This document shows, piece by piece, positions 55,130 through 64,000 of a stretch of 64,000 nucleotides of DNA. Position 1 is the first letter of the stretch, and each line of letters starts with the position of its first letter. Source of the stretch: Petrocella atlantisensis (GTDB lineage: Bacteria > Bacillota > Clostridia > Lachnospirales > Vallitaleaceae); contig NZ_LR130778.1 in the NCBI RefSeq assembly GCF_900538275.1, positions 1,588,001-1,652,000 of the forward strand, read 5' to 3'. The position numbers were made by a program, and so were the translations under genes. Under the pieces are notes generated by a model. That model did not search any database, had not been told where the DNA came from, and saw only the letters and a list, made by a program, of their open reading frames with translations.

Positions 55130-56866
55130 CTACTTCAAAATCTCATCCACCAAGCCCATTACAGCCTTCTCAAGCTTCAGTGCCAAAGCATCAGCTTCCG
55201 CTTGCGTATTCCCTTTAACACCAAAGTAGAACTTCACCTTTGGCTCCGTACCGGAAGGTCTGACACAGAACCATGATCCATCTTCCAAGTCATAGTATAA
55301 AACATTCGAAGATGGTAAACCTGTAGCTGTTACTTCATCCGTCACTAGATCCTTAATCGTATCTTCATTGTAATCCCTAGCACGCACCACTTTTATACCA
55401 CCTAAAACCTTGGGTGGATTCTCGCGTAATGAAGTTAGAATGTTTTGGATTTTCTCTATGCCTTCAATACCCTTCAAAGTAATCGCCTGAAGGGTTTCTT
55501 TATAATAACCGTATTTCTCATATAAATCTATAAGCGCTTCATATAAAGTCTTACCTTTTGATTTATAATAAGCTGCAGCTTCAGCCACACACATGACCGC
55601 AACAATAGCATCCTTATCTCTTGAATGAGTGCCTACTAGATATCCGTAGCTTTCTTCAAAGCCAAACTGATAATCATAACTACCATCGGCTTCAAATTCC
55701 TTAATCTTTTCTCCAATATATTTAAAACCGGTTAAAGTCTCAAACAATGTAACACCATAATTGTCTGCAATAGCTCTAGCCATATAGGTCGAAACAATCG
55801 TAGTAACAACAGCACTATTTTCCGGCAATAGCCCCAGTTCAGCTTTGCGGCCCAAGATATAAGACATCAGAATCATACCAATATTATTGCCATTTAGCGC
55901 CTTATAGTCACCTTCTTTTGTTTTTGCAAATACACCTAAACGATCGGCATCAGGATCTGTCGCCATAACCACATCTGCCTTATTCTCTCTTGCAAGATTG
56001 AGCGCTAGCTCAAAAGCCTTTGGATCTTCTGGATTTGGATAATCTACGGTTGGAAAACTACCATCCGGTTCCTCTTGTTCTTTAACAATCAGGACTTTTT
56101 CAAAACCAATTTCCTTTAGAATACGTCGAACCGGAATATTACCTGAGCCATGAAGTGGTGTGTATACCAAAGTAAAATCGTCGGCTTCCTCTTTTATGAC
56201 CTTCGGATCGATAATAAGTTTTTTCAAGGTTTCAATATACCTGTCATCTAGAGCTTTATCGATTATTTCATATAGACCTTTTGCCATGGCCATATCTTTA
56301 TCCATGATTTTTACAGCTTCATAACCTTCTACAAGATTCACTTGCTCTATGATTTCTCCGTCTATTGGCTCAGCTACTTGTGCACCATCTGACCAATAGG
56401 CTTTATATCCGTTATACTCAGGTGGATTATGACTGGCTGTAACAACGATTCCAGCTGTACAACCAAGTTCCCTAACAGCGTAGGACAAGTATGCTACCGG
56501 TCTTAGTGACTCAAAAACATACCCCTTAATACCGTTTGCTGCTAGTACCAATGCTGCTTCATCCGCAAACTCAGGTGACATGCGTCTTGAGTCATATGCA
56601 ATAGCAACGCTATTTTCTTCATTGGCCTTCTTCATATTAATATAATTGGCCAGTCCTTGGGTGGCTTTTCTAACTGTATAGATATTCATTCGGTTGGTAC
56701 CTGCACCTAAAACACCTCTTAAGCCGCCTGTACCAAATTCCAGTTCCCTATAAAATCGGTCTTGTATCTCTTTGTCATCACCTTTTATTTGCCTTAGTTC
56801 TTCCTTAGTTACCTCATCAAAATAATCGCTCTCGAGCCATGATTCATATAAATCCATGTACGTCAT
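55130..56866 (-). CDS. pgcA: phosphoglucomutase / phospho-sugar mutase (alpha-D-phosphohexomutase)
   Basis: 578 residues. The phosphoserine loop is TASHNPPEYNGYK (near 143), the metal loop DPDADRLG (near 302), the sugar loop FGFEESYGYL (near 400), and the phosphate-binding loop RPSGTEPKVK (near 518). It interconverts glucose 1- and 6-phosphate, linking sugar use to cell-envelope precursors. GGAGG lies before the ATG. Last gene of the run that starts beyond 64 kb. Confidence 0.94.
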   Translation of the reverse strand: MTYMDLYESWLESDYFDEVTKEELRQIKGDDKEIQDRFYRELEFGTGGLRGVLGAGTNRMNIYTVRKATQGLANYINMKKANEENSVAIAYDSRRMSPEFADEAALVLAANGIKGYVFESLRPVAYLSYAVRELGCTAGIVVTASHNPPEYNGYKAYWSDGAQVAEPIDGEIIEQVNLVEGYEAVKIMDKDMAMAKGLYEIIDKALDDRYIETLKKLIIDPKVIKEEADDFTLVYTPLHGSGNIPVRRILKEIGFEKVLIVKEQEEPDGSFPTVDYPNPEDPKAFELALNLARENKADVVMATDPDADRLGVFAKTKEGDYKALNGNNIGMILMSYILGRKAELGLLPENSAVVTTIVSTYMARAIADNYGVTLFETLTGFKYIGEKIKEFEADGSYDYQFGFEESYGYLVGTHSRDKDAIVAVMCVAEAAAYYKSKGKTLYEALIDLYEKYGYYKETLQAITLKGIEGIEKIQNILTSLRENPPKVLGGIKVVRARDYNEDTIKDLVTDEVTATGLPSSNVLYYDLEDGSWFCVRPSGTEPKVKFYFGVKGNTQAEADALALKLEKAVMGLVDEILK

Positions 56867-56950
56867 ATTACGCCCTCCTTTTTAATCTCATTGTGTATCT
56901 GTATCTTACTATTAAGGAGCTTTTCTCGGTAAAATCACCTGAAATTGCTC

Positions 56951-58255
56951 TTATTCGTTGCCTGGTTCGCTAGGTTCTAAAGGTACTAATTCTGGTAATA
57001 CAAGATTCTTGTCTTTACCGTCATCCTCCCAAGAAAATGAAAAGCTAGCTGTCACATAACCTGTTCGTCGTAATGTTATGGTATGGTCGCCCGGTGTATA
57101 GGGTGTCGAAGTTGGAATGACCCCTATAAAAGCAGCATCCAAATAGACTTCAGCACCTGCCGGTTCTTGTATGAAAAGAAAGTTAGCTTTCCCCTCAAGA
57201 TCAATCTTGAATCTGAGATATGCTTGGTTTAGTATTAAATCACCTTCCCAAGTCTCAAAATTCTCTTTCTCTGCTCGAATTCTATAATTACCAAAACTTA
57301 GCATACTTGGTTCATTGGACTGTAAAAGTACATCATCAATATAGAGCTTCACATCTTCTTGTGACAATACAAACTCGACTGTTCCAACCTTCGGCTGTGC
57401 TGTGCTCAAATCAAGGGTTACAATTTGTCCCTCTTCTACCATAACTTGGCTTACAAACGGTGACATATTATCCTTTGAGACAATAACATCATAAACACCA
57501 GCACTGATGGGCATATTCATTTCTGCTTCAACCAATTTACTTATTTTTCGTCCGATCTCAATCTGACCCCCGATAAAGCTTTCATGGTTAACCAAAGTAA
57601 TTGTACCATGGCCGTTAACCATGATAATGCTCCATACGTGATCTTTGTACCCCTTAACAATGGCCTCATCTGCAGGACTAAGCTCGGTGATTGCAAAAGG
57701 AGAGCCATCCTTAGAAGTCACCAGCTCCTCAGTATAGGTATATACCTCGTTACCAATCCTTATGGTACGACTTTCTTCATCCACCACCATATTGCTTACA
57801 TCTCGTCTCTGCCATGTAATCGCGGTAATTCTTACGTTTTCCGGTTTTAAGGTTTTTATATCATACTTAGTTTCAATCATATCACCCATACTGATTTGGC
57901 TAAGTGCAATGTCTGTTCCATACTCATTTTTTATATCAATTGAACTATCCATCGCTAATGTAATCATTTTTAATGCTTCAATATCATAGACCATAAGCTT
58001 ACCTGATTCACTATCTACATATTTAACAACTGCAATGGCTCTTTCAAATTGACCGCTTGAGGCTTCTTCTTCAATTTCTGTTGGTGTTTCTACTTCCTCC
58101 GGTTTATCTTGTTTTTTGTCCTTACCACCCAAAATAAGCGCCAACACGGTTACCCCGACGATTAATATGACGACTGCTACGATACCTATCACTGTCATTC
58201 TTGATACAATGTCCACATTTTTCTTCTTCTCAGTCGATCTTTTTCGTTCTGTCAT
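56951..58255 (-). CDS. membrane-anchored PEGA-domain protein
   Basis: 434 residues. A short basic N-terminus (MTERKRSTEKKKN) is followed by one membrane helix (about 22-44), a charged linker and a large extracytoplasmic part. A C-terminal PEGA-type segment (about 350-425; FLFIQEPAGAEVYLDAAFIG) and a preceding similar repeat are visible. PEGA domains occur in surface proteins; function unknown. Co-oriented with the O-antigen-ligase-like gene 41 bp upstream. Confidence 0.85.
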   Translation of the reverse strand: MTERKRSTEKKKNVDIVSRMTVIGIVAVVILIVGVTVLALILGGKDKKQDKPEEVETPTEIEEEASSGQFERAIAVVKYVDSESGKLMVYDIEALKMITLAMDSSIDIKNEYGTDIALSQISMGDMIETKYDIKTLKPENVRITAITWQRRDVSNMVVDEESRTIRIGNEVYTYTEELVTSKDGSPFAITELSPADEAIVKGYKDHVWSIIMVNGHGTITLVNHESFIGGQIEIGRKISKLVEAEMNMPISAGVYDVIVSKDNMSPFVSQVMVEEGQIVTLDLSTAQPKVGTVEFVLSQEDVKLYIDDVLLQSNEPSMLSFGNYRIRAEKENFETWEGDLILNQAYLRFKIDLEGKANFLFIQEPAGAEVYLDAAFIGVIPTSTPYTPGDHTITLRRTGYVTASFSFSWEDDGKDKNLVLPELVPLEPSEPGNE

Positions 58256-58296
58256 CTGCCACCTCTTATTATTTTACCTTTTAGTAAGGTCATTGT

Positions 58297-59982
58297 TTAA
58301 TCCAACCCTCTCAGCAACACACCAGCTTTATTATAATTTTCATTTAACTTTTTCGTCATTACTAAATAGGGTTTATGTCTTATATTATAATGAGTATTCT
58401 TTTCTTTTGCAAGTACTGTCAACGCTTCCGGTATTGTCCTGATTGCTTCCAAATACATTCTGCCTTGTGGAACATCTCCACTATGGATACTAAACTCACT
58501 TGCCATAAGCAAGGCACTGCTGTACGCTTCATGCCTATGAATATTCAAAGGGTTTATGTCCACCAATGTTCTAGTATGTTCAACGGCCAAAGGGTAATTG
58601 CCTTTTTTTATAGCTATATCTTTTAGAACCAAGTAGCCTTCAATTATATATGGGTTACGACGAATCAGATTTTCGGAAAGTGTAATCTGTTGATCTTGAT
58701 TATCCTCGGTAAGCAAATACTTCCTTGCTCCCTCTGTATGACCTTGATATAGATCTAAAGTCGTTTCATAATTGCCCCTATAATAGGATATTTCAACAAT
58801 CAAAAAATAAATACACGGCAAAAGCAATAACAGTATTGCAACGTTACTAAATCCCTTTTTTAAAACAAAGTCTTTTCTTTCTATCTCTTCTTTAGTTGTA
58901 GAAAAAATTATAATCAATAACCAGATATAAGGAAATTGAAGGGTGATATCCGAAAGGCTATGCAACAATAAAACCATAACCACCAACTTATTCATACCAT
59001 CATATTTCTTAATAAAAATAATGTAGATCATAAAAGCAGCTAATGTCATACCACCAAGTATACCTATATCTAAAAATGCCTGTAATAGGCTGCTATGAAC
59101 ATATCTAACATGGTACATGGAGCCGGTTTGATACGCACGTTGGGCGTAATAGTAACCAAACGTACCATACCCAAAAGGCCTATCCCAGATCATACGTAAT
59201 GCATCTTCATAGTACAACAAGCGGGTCTGCCACTCGCTGACTTTAGGCGTCATTTGCGTGAGCCTTCTAAAAACCATCTCTAAGTTTATGAAACCAATAA
59301 GCACCTTGCTGATGACAACAGAAAAGCAAAGTCCCATCCAGAAGGCATTATTTAGTTTTTTCTTTATCAACAGATAAACGATTATAAGACATGATATTAG
59401 GATGACACTTCGACTCATGGTCATCAGAAGTGTTGTTCCAAGGATACTAAAACCTATGACTTTTTGCCACGTCTTCATCTCAATTGTCAGATATACAAGT
59501 ATCGCAGAAAACACTACAGCTGCCCAAGTATTGGCATACTGAATCGGGCCTGCCATTCTATGGTTAATGACATAAGAAATTTGATGTTCTTCAAAGCCCA
59601 GATAGCTCATAATACCAATCAAACCGCCCACTATTACACTTATCACAAAAACACATTTAAAATACTTCATGAAATTATTGTTATGGACTTGATAAATTAA
59701 AACATAAGCCATTACGAGTAAAAGGCCCAAAAATATACCATAAACTTGCATTCCTTTTTCAAGTGCTGTAAAATAAGCCAAAATTTGTAAAGCTAAAAAA
59801 AGAAATAAAAACTTACTTGTCATATCTTTTGGTAGGATTAAGCTTCCTTTGTGAAAAAGCCATAAAAACAATAGGATTATGACAATCACATTGGCCAGCA
59901 TAAGGGTATGATTAAAATAAAGGCCTTGTAAAAACATAAAAACCGTCATCCATATTATAATGGTTATAGATAAGACTTTCAT
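58297..59982 (-). CDS. O-antigen ligase / polymerase-like membrane protein with TPR-like tail
   Basis: 561 residues. About ten to twelve membrane helices up to residue 400, with the Wzy_C-type loop RLLYYEDALRMIWDRPFGYGTFGYYYAQRAYQ (here RLLYYEDALRMIWDRPFGYG). The last about 150 residues are helical repeats (GYLVLKDIAIKKGNYPLAVEHTR). Such proteins join or polymerise glycans at the cell surface. In Gram-positives they often serve capsule or teichoic-type glycans. 3 bp after cca. Confidence 0.85.
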   Translation of the reverse strand: MKVLSITIIIWMTVFMFLQGLYFNHTLMLANVIVIILLFLWLFHKGSLILPKDMTSKFLFLFLALQILAYFTALEKGMQVYGIFLGLLLVMAYVLIYQVHNNNFMKYFKCVFVISVIVGGLIGIMSYLGFEEHQISYVINHRMAGPIQYANTWAAVVFSAILVYLTIEMKTWQKVIGFSILGTTLLMTMSRSVILISCLIIVYLLIKKKLNNAFWMGLCFSVVISKVLIGFINLEMVFRRLTQMTPKVSEWQTRLLYYEDALRMIWDRPFGYGTFGYYYAQRAYQTGSMYHVRYVHSSLLQAFLDIGILGGMTLAAFMIYIIFIKKYDGMNKLVVMVLLLHSLSDITLQFPYIWLLIIIFSTTKEEIERKDFVLKKGFSNVAILLLLLPCIYFLIVEISYYRGNYETTLDLYQGHTEGARKYLLTEDNQDQQITLSENLIRRNPYIIEGYLVLKDIAIKKGNYPLAVEHTRTLVDINPLNIHRHEAYSSALLMASEFSIHSGDVPQGRMYLEAIRTIPEALTVLAKEKNTHYNIRHKPYLVMTKKLNENYNKAGVLLRGLD

Positions 59983-59985
59983 AGG

Positions 59986-61326
59986 CTAACCCTTATGTAT
60001 TAGTATTTCTGCTTTTTCAAGAAGCAGCTTTTTTTTATTCATTTCCGGTTCTTCTATTACGATTTCTAATAGTGCTTTTAACAGCATTCCAATTTTCTCA
60101 CCCTTTTCAACACCTAAATCCATCAGGTCCTTGCCACGTATATTTAGATCTTGTATGGTTAAACAGTGCTTACTTGCCATTAGGACCTCAAAATGTTGTT
60201 TCTTAATATCTAAATCATCAAGCCTTGCCTGAAGCTTGTTAGGGGCTTGTGCTCGAACATCTGCCTCCTGAACGGCCAAATAATCCCTAAACGTATCTAT
60301 ACCCATATGAGCGACTGCTTTTCTAAGGGATTTTGCATTGGGTTCAAAACGGTAGTCATGGTAGGCAATGAGTTTGAGAATATGGTTTTTGGTTTTATTA
60401 TCAAACTTGAGACGGCTAAGTATTGTTTTTGAGAGCTCCACACTGATTTTTGAATGGCCATAAAAATGATCTGTGCCTTCATCATCTGTTGATTTTGAGT
60501 AACCTTTTCCAATGTCATGTAAAAATATAGCCCATCTTAGAGCTTCATTTCTTTTTATTTCCTTCAATGCCTTATAGGTATGCTCATCCACATCATATAC
60601 ATGATAGGCATGGTTTTGACTGAGCCCTACACATGGCATAAATTCAGGTATCACATAAGGCATTAGGCCATAATGAACCAGCTTTGATATGTAGTCCGGA
60701 TTTTTGGAACATAGAATCTTAGTAAGCTCCATCTTAACTCTTTCAGCACTAATTTTCTCGATGAGCTTAGACAACAATGAAATGGCCCTACCGGTTTCGG
60801 ATTCGATCTCAAAACCGAATCGCGCTGCAAATCGAATGGCTCTAAGCATCCTTAGAGCATCTTCGTGAAAACGTTCATCCGGATCGCCAACACATCTAAT
60901 CATGCCAAGTTCAAGGTCACGTTCTCCGCCAAACAGGTCTACAAAACCTGATTCTTCGTTATAGGCCATTGCATTAATGGTAAAATCCCTACGCTTAAGA
61001 TCTTCTTTCAGACATTTTGTAAATGCGACCGCCTTAGGCTTCCTATGGTTTTCATACTTACCATCCACACGATAGGTGGTGATCTCGTAACCCACTTTAT
61101 TTTTCAATATGGTAACTGTACCATGTTCCAGACCGGTATCTACTGTTCTTGAAAATAAAGCCTTCACTTGACTCGGTTCAGCAGATGTTGTTAGATCCCA
61201 GTCCTTAGGTACTTTCCCTATCATTAGATCTCTCACACACCCACCAACTATAAAGGCTTCATGCCCATGGTGATGTAGTTTTTTTAGTATATAATGAACG
61301 TCTTTTGGTAATTCTTTATTTATCAT
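59986..61326 (-). CDS. cca: CCA tRNA nucleotidyltransferase (class II)
   Basis: 446 residues. Nucleotidyltransferase motif VGGCVRD (near 28) with catalytic DWDLTTSA, template region RRDFTINAMAY, then HD domain (LFLHDIGKGYSK near 272). It adds or repairs the 3' CCA of tRNAs; the tRNA-Ser in this window lacks an encoded CCA. The HD domain suggests phosphohydrolase activity as in some homologues. 12 bp downstream of manA. Confidence 0.93.
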   Translation of the reverse strand: MINKELPKDVHYILKKLHHHGHEAFIVGGCVRDLMIGKVPKDWDLTTSAEPSQVKALFSRTVDTGLEHGTVTILKNKVGYEITTYRVDGKYENHRKPKAVAFTKCLKEDLKRRDFTINAMAYNEESGFVDLFGGERDLELGMIRCVGDPDERFHEDALRMLRAIRFAARFGFEIESETGRAISLLSKLIEKISAERVKMELTKILCSKNPDYISKLVHYGLMPYVIPEFMPCVGLSQNHAYHVYDVDEHTYKALKEIKRNEALRWAIFLHDIGKGYSKSTDDEGTDHFYGHSKISVELSKTILSRLKFDNKTKNHILKLIAYHDYRFEPNAKSLRKAVAHMGIDTFRDYLAVQEADVRAQAPNKLQARLDDLDIKKQHFEVLMASKHCLTIQDLNIRGKDLMDLGVEKGEKIGMLLKALLEIVIEEPEMNKKKLLLEKAEILIHKG

Positions 61327-61338
61327 AAAACACCTTTT

Positions 61339-62373
61339 CTATTGAATCGTAATGGCCTCTTTTTGAACGCCTTTTACTTCAAGTTTCTTTAATGTGTCTT
61401 TTACACTTGAAGGTACATAGGTTTTTAAAAGCTTCATTTTACCGGTGAAAGTATATGCTATACAAGTTGCAGGTATTAGTAAACTGTCCCCTTTTTTCAC
61501 TTCTAAAGATTCAAAATCACCCTCTAATTGACCAAAACCCTCAAGAACCATATATATTTCGTAGCTGTTTTCATTCAATTGCCTGTCGGATCCATCTATT
61601 TCTATGGTTTCTAAGGCAAAGTATTGGTTCAAGATATAATAAGTATGCTTGGCATCTTCTCTAACGACCGTAGAACCATGAACCGGTAAGGTTGAATATG
61701 AATCTAGAAAATCGATGGTCTCTTTGGATTTGTCTATATGAAGGTCCCTACTTTGACCATCAAGGCCTATTCTGTTCCAATCGTAGACTCTATAGGTAGT
61801 GTCTGAGTTTTGCTGCACTTCGGCAAGCAAGATACCTTTTCCTATGGCATGAATTAAGCCAGCAGGTATATTAAATACATCACCGGGCTTTACTTCAACC
61901 TCATTAAGAACCTGTTCCAATTGGTTGGTTCTAAGAGCTTCTATAAATGTTTCTTGGGTTGTCCCTTTTTTTAGACCAATGATTAGCCTCGCACCTTCAT
62001 CTGCTTCCATGACAACCCATGCTTCTGATTTTCCAAGTTCTCCGTTTTCTATAATTTTAGCATAAGTATCATCCGGATGTACTTGAACGGACAAATCCTC
62101 TTTCGCATCAATGATTTTTACCAGTAATGGAAATTTATTTCCTTTTTCATGACCTTCACCCAGTATATGATGGCTATGAGTTTGCAATAGTTCGCATAAT
62201 GTACGACCTTTATAAGGTCCTGTTGCAATGATAGAGGCCCCATGTTCATGACAAGCAACTTCCCAGCTCTCCCCTGTATATTTAAATGGGGTTTTTTTTC
62301 CATAAAGATTTTTCAGCTTTTCTCCGCCCCAGATTCGTTCTTTTAGGTCCGGCTCAAATAATAATGGTCCCAT
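61339..62373 (-). CDS. manA: mannose-6-phosphate isomerase, class I
   Basis: 344 residues. It begins PLLFEPDLKERIWGG; the zinc-binding motif includes QVHPDD (near 93) and GKSEAWVVM; the cupin C-terminal half ends in ATCIAYTFTG. It interconverts mannose 6-phosphate and fructose 6-phosphate. It lies 9 bp after the ABC permease gene and 12 bp before cca, inside a closely packed operon. Confidence 0.94.
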   Translation of the reverse strand: MGPLLFEPDLKERIWGGEKLKNLYGKKTPFKYTGESWEVACHEHGASIIATGPYKGRTLCELLQTHSHHILGEGHEKGNKFPLLVKIIDAKEDLSVQVHPDDTYAKIIENGELGKSEAWVVMEADEGARLIIGLKKGTTQETFIEALRTNQLEQVLNEVEVKPGDVFNIPAGLIHAIGKGILLAEVQQNSDTTYRVYDWNRIGLDGQSRDLHIDKSKETIDFLDSYSTLPVHGSTVVREDAKHTYYILNQYFALETIEIDGSDRQLNENSYEIYMVLEGFGQLEGDFESLEVKKGDSLLIPATCIAYTFTGKMKLLKTYVPSSVKDTLKKLEVKGVQKEAITIQ

Positions 62374-62382
62374 AGTGCCTCC

Positions 62383-63600
62383 TTATGCATTTAACATAAC
62401 TTTTTCATTATTAAAGGATCTTGTAATCATAAGAATCAGTATCCCTGTAATAACAATGGATACAATTGTGGACAGCAAAAACGCATCCATCCCCAGTTGG
62501 AACATAAATAATTGCTTAATGGCAAGTACATTGCCCAGTATCGGTATGGCAAATTGCATCAAAGCTGGCTCACCGGTTGTAAACATGGTAGAAAAAGATG
62601 CAAACATAACAATCATGTAAATAGGTGATACGTAAGTGCCTGCTTCTTTGACAGACTTTGCCCTAACAGAAGTAATACATATGAGACCTACATACATGCC
62701 CACCAGTACCAACATAATAATTAATAATTGTAGATATTGAACGGCTGAGAAGGATAATGATGTAATGGAAATATCTCTCCCGCCTGATAACATGCCCCCA
62801 GCGTTTGGTAAGGAAGCCATGATTGCAATAAAAGAACATGCCGCACTGACAAAAGCAACAATTGCAAGACCAATCAGTTTACCCATAGCGATGGTTTCTC
62901 TATTAACAGGCGTCATGAGCAAGGTTGCCATGGTGCCTCTTTCTTTTTCTCCTGCTATGGTATCTAAACCAATGCCCATAGCACCGGCAAATAATAATAT
63001 AGCAATCAGCATCGGTAAGATCATAGAAAGACCAATACCCATAGCTTTGGACTCATCCATAACTTCACTTTCATCATTGGTCACATCCACCATAAAAGCT
63101 TTGGCATAATTTTCATTGCCAAATCTTTCTCCTAACATGGCAAGTTCATAACCTTCAAGGAGTTGCATAACAAATCTACTCCTAGCCGGGTAAGAATAAT
63201 CTTCCGACGGGTTATAATAGGTCTTTATTTCGGGTACCTGTTCAAGTGTTTGATACGCTTGAATTTTCTGGTCAAAATCTTCTTCAAACATAACCACTAA
63301 ATCTATGTTGCCATCTCTAACGCCAATAAGATCCGCCTCAAAGTCTTCTTGGTCAAAGGTCATCTTCATACCAATTTCTTCTTTTTGGCTTTCGTAATAA
63401 TCTATAAATGATGCTGGCGCCTCATAGACATGGACAAGGGATTGATGTTGATCTCTGTCTTCAAACATATCTCCAAGCATGATTCCCATGATAGAATACA
63501 AGATATAAATACCAACTGCCGGTAATATAAAGGCAGAAAAGACCAATCTTCGGTCTGAAAAGACCCTTTTTAATTCTTTTTTCACTATGACCCACAGCAT
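62383..63600 (-). CDS. ABC transporter permease (ABC-2 / NatB-like)
   Basis: 405 residues. One N-terminal helix, a large extracytoplasmic part (about 40-175), then five or six helices (MILPMLIAILLFAGAMGIG onward). KERGTMATLLMTPV is the typical NatB/ABC-2 type 3 segment. It pairs with the ATPase encoded just upstream (stop and start share a base) to export an ion, drug or lipid. Substrate unknown. Confidence 0.88.
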   Translation of the reverse strand: MLWVIVKKELKRVFSDRRLVFSAFILPAVGIYILYSIMGIMLGDMFEDRDQHQSLVHVYEAPASFIDYYESQKEEIGMKMTFDQEDFEADLIGVRDGNIDLVVMFEEDFDQKIQAYQTLEQVPEIKTYYNPSEDYSYPARSRFVMQLLEGYELAMLGERFGNENYAKAFMVDVTNDESEVMDESKAMGIGLSMILPMLIAILLFAGAMGIGLDTIAGEKERGTMATLLMTPVNRETIAMGKLIGLAIVAFVSAACSFIAIMASLPNAGGMLSGGRDISITSLSFSAVQYLQLLIIMLVLVGMYVGLICITSVRAKSVKEAGTYVSPIYMIVMFASFSTMFTTGEPALMQFAIPILGNVLAIKQLFMFQLGMDAFLLSTIVSIVITGILILMITRSFNNEKVMLNA

Positions 63601-64000
63601 TACAGTACCTCCTTTACATTTTCTTTATATAAGGCAAAAAATGCATCCTCAAGGTTGGTGGTACTTGTCATTTCTGTTATAGAAGCTATATCCCCATCGG
63701 CCACTTTTTTCCCATTAATAATAACCGCTACTCTATCACACAGCTTTTCTGCAACGGTCATGATATGTGTGGATATGATGACTAGTTTACCTTTATTTTT
63801 AAGTCCTTGAAGGTATTCTGTTACTGCCTTGGCTGTAATAATATCCAGACCGTTGGTTGGTTCGTCAAATATGACCACTGCAGGATCATGAACCAGACTA
63901 ACGGCTATCGCCAATTTTTGAGTCATACCTGTGGACAATTCACCGATCTTTTTGTTTCTAAATTCAGTGATGCCAAAGTAATCAAATAATTCATTTGTTC
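63600..64000 (-). CDS. ABC transporter ATP-binding protein, 5' part outside window
   Basis: The frame is open to the window end: NELFDYFGITEFRNKKIGE, then the signature LSTGMTQKLAIA, Walker B VVIFDEPTNGLD and H-loop STH. Walker A lies upstream, beyond 64000. It drives the NatB-like permease that follows it. The family is NatA-type ATPases. Confidence 0.92.
   Translation of the reverse strand, partial: TNELFDYFGITEFRNKKIGELSTGMTQKLAIAVSLVHDPAVVIFDEPTNGLDIITAKAVTEYLQGLKNKGKLVIISTHIMTVAEKLCDRVAVIINGKKVADGDIASITEMTSTTNLEDAFFALYKENVKEVL

Noticed and set aside
1-64000. CRISPR arrays, rRNA genes or prophage structural genes
   Set aside because: No regularly spaced short repeats, no rRNA sequence and no capsid, tail or portal genes were seen.

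Overview
The window looks like chromosome of a low-to-moderate GC Gram-positive anaerobe of the class Clostridia. The reasons are strong AGGAGG ribosome-binding sites, a membrane pyrophosphatase of the K+-dependent type, a clostridial-type small spore-surface-like protein, an MsmX-style sugar ABC operon without its own ATPase, and RIT, IS3, IS1380 and IS1634 insertion elements. The species cannot be named from the sequence alone.

Layout. (1) 1-5.2 kb is richer in GC by hand count. It holds the end of a flavin/iron-sulfur ene-reductase with an SDR partner, then on the minus strand a YolD / Y-family polymerase pair with small mobile-element-type companions. (2) 5.2-12.8 kb is a nest of elements: a DUF4839-type gene is cut by an IS3 remnant, and a RIT element (three overlapping tyrosine-recombinase genes between perfect 41-bp inverted repeats) sits between the 3' halves of two different IS3 transposases. 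An internal 2.4-kb tandem duplication breaks most of the recombinase copies. (3) 13.1-19.2 kb encodes two tandem paralogous membrane GGDEF-EAL proteins, followed by a frameshifted IS1380 copy and a possible orphan small RNA. (4) 21.6-30.3 kb has a CPBP protease, tRNA-Ser(CGA), an HD-GYP protein, the pyrophosphatase, a Cys-rich mini membrane protein, malic enzyme, a ferritin-like protein, and a Crp/Fnr regulator with a patatin-like hydrolase. (5) 30.3-32.5 kb is a decayed IS1634-family element flanked by an exact 53-bp duplication, beside a palindromic MITE-like repeat. (6) 32.5-48.3 kb is mostly single-copy metabolism and repair: split DMT transporter, DnaJ/TerB protein, flavin reductase, SDRs, iron alcohol dehydrogenase, GGDEF/HD-GYP protein, response regulator, MutY, FAD oxidoreductase, HAD phosphatase and an XPD-like helicase. 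(7) 48.5-54.5 kb is a LacI-controlled beta-glucoside uptake and hydrolysis operon. (8) 55.1-64 kb is a minus-strand run: ABC exporter, manA, cca, O-antigen-ligase-like protein, PEGA protein and phosphoglucomutase.

How the genes work together. Four proteins make or degrade cyclic di-GMP (two GGDEF-EAL, one HD-GYP, one GGDEF/HD-GYP). The sugar operon imports a beta-glucoside and cleaves it; the nearby phosphoglucomutase and mannose-6-phosphate isomerase handle the hexose phosphates.

The most unusual material is non-coding or mobile: the RIT element and its IS3 target site, the deletion-only decay at its duplication junction (possibly an assembly fault), the 53-bp IS1634 target duplication, a dispersed intergenic repeat whose ends carry a TTGAC -35-like box, and two candidate free-standing small RNAs (about 21.3-21.4 kb and 45.7-45.8 kb).
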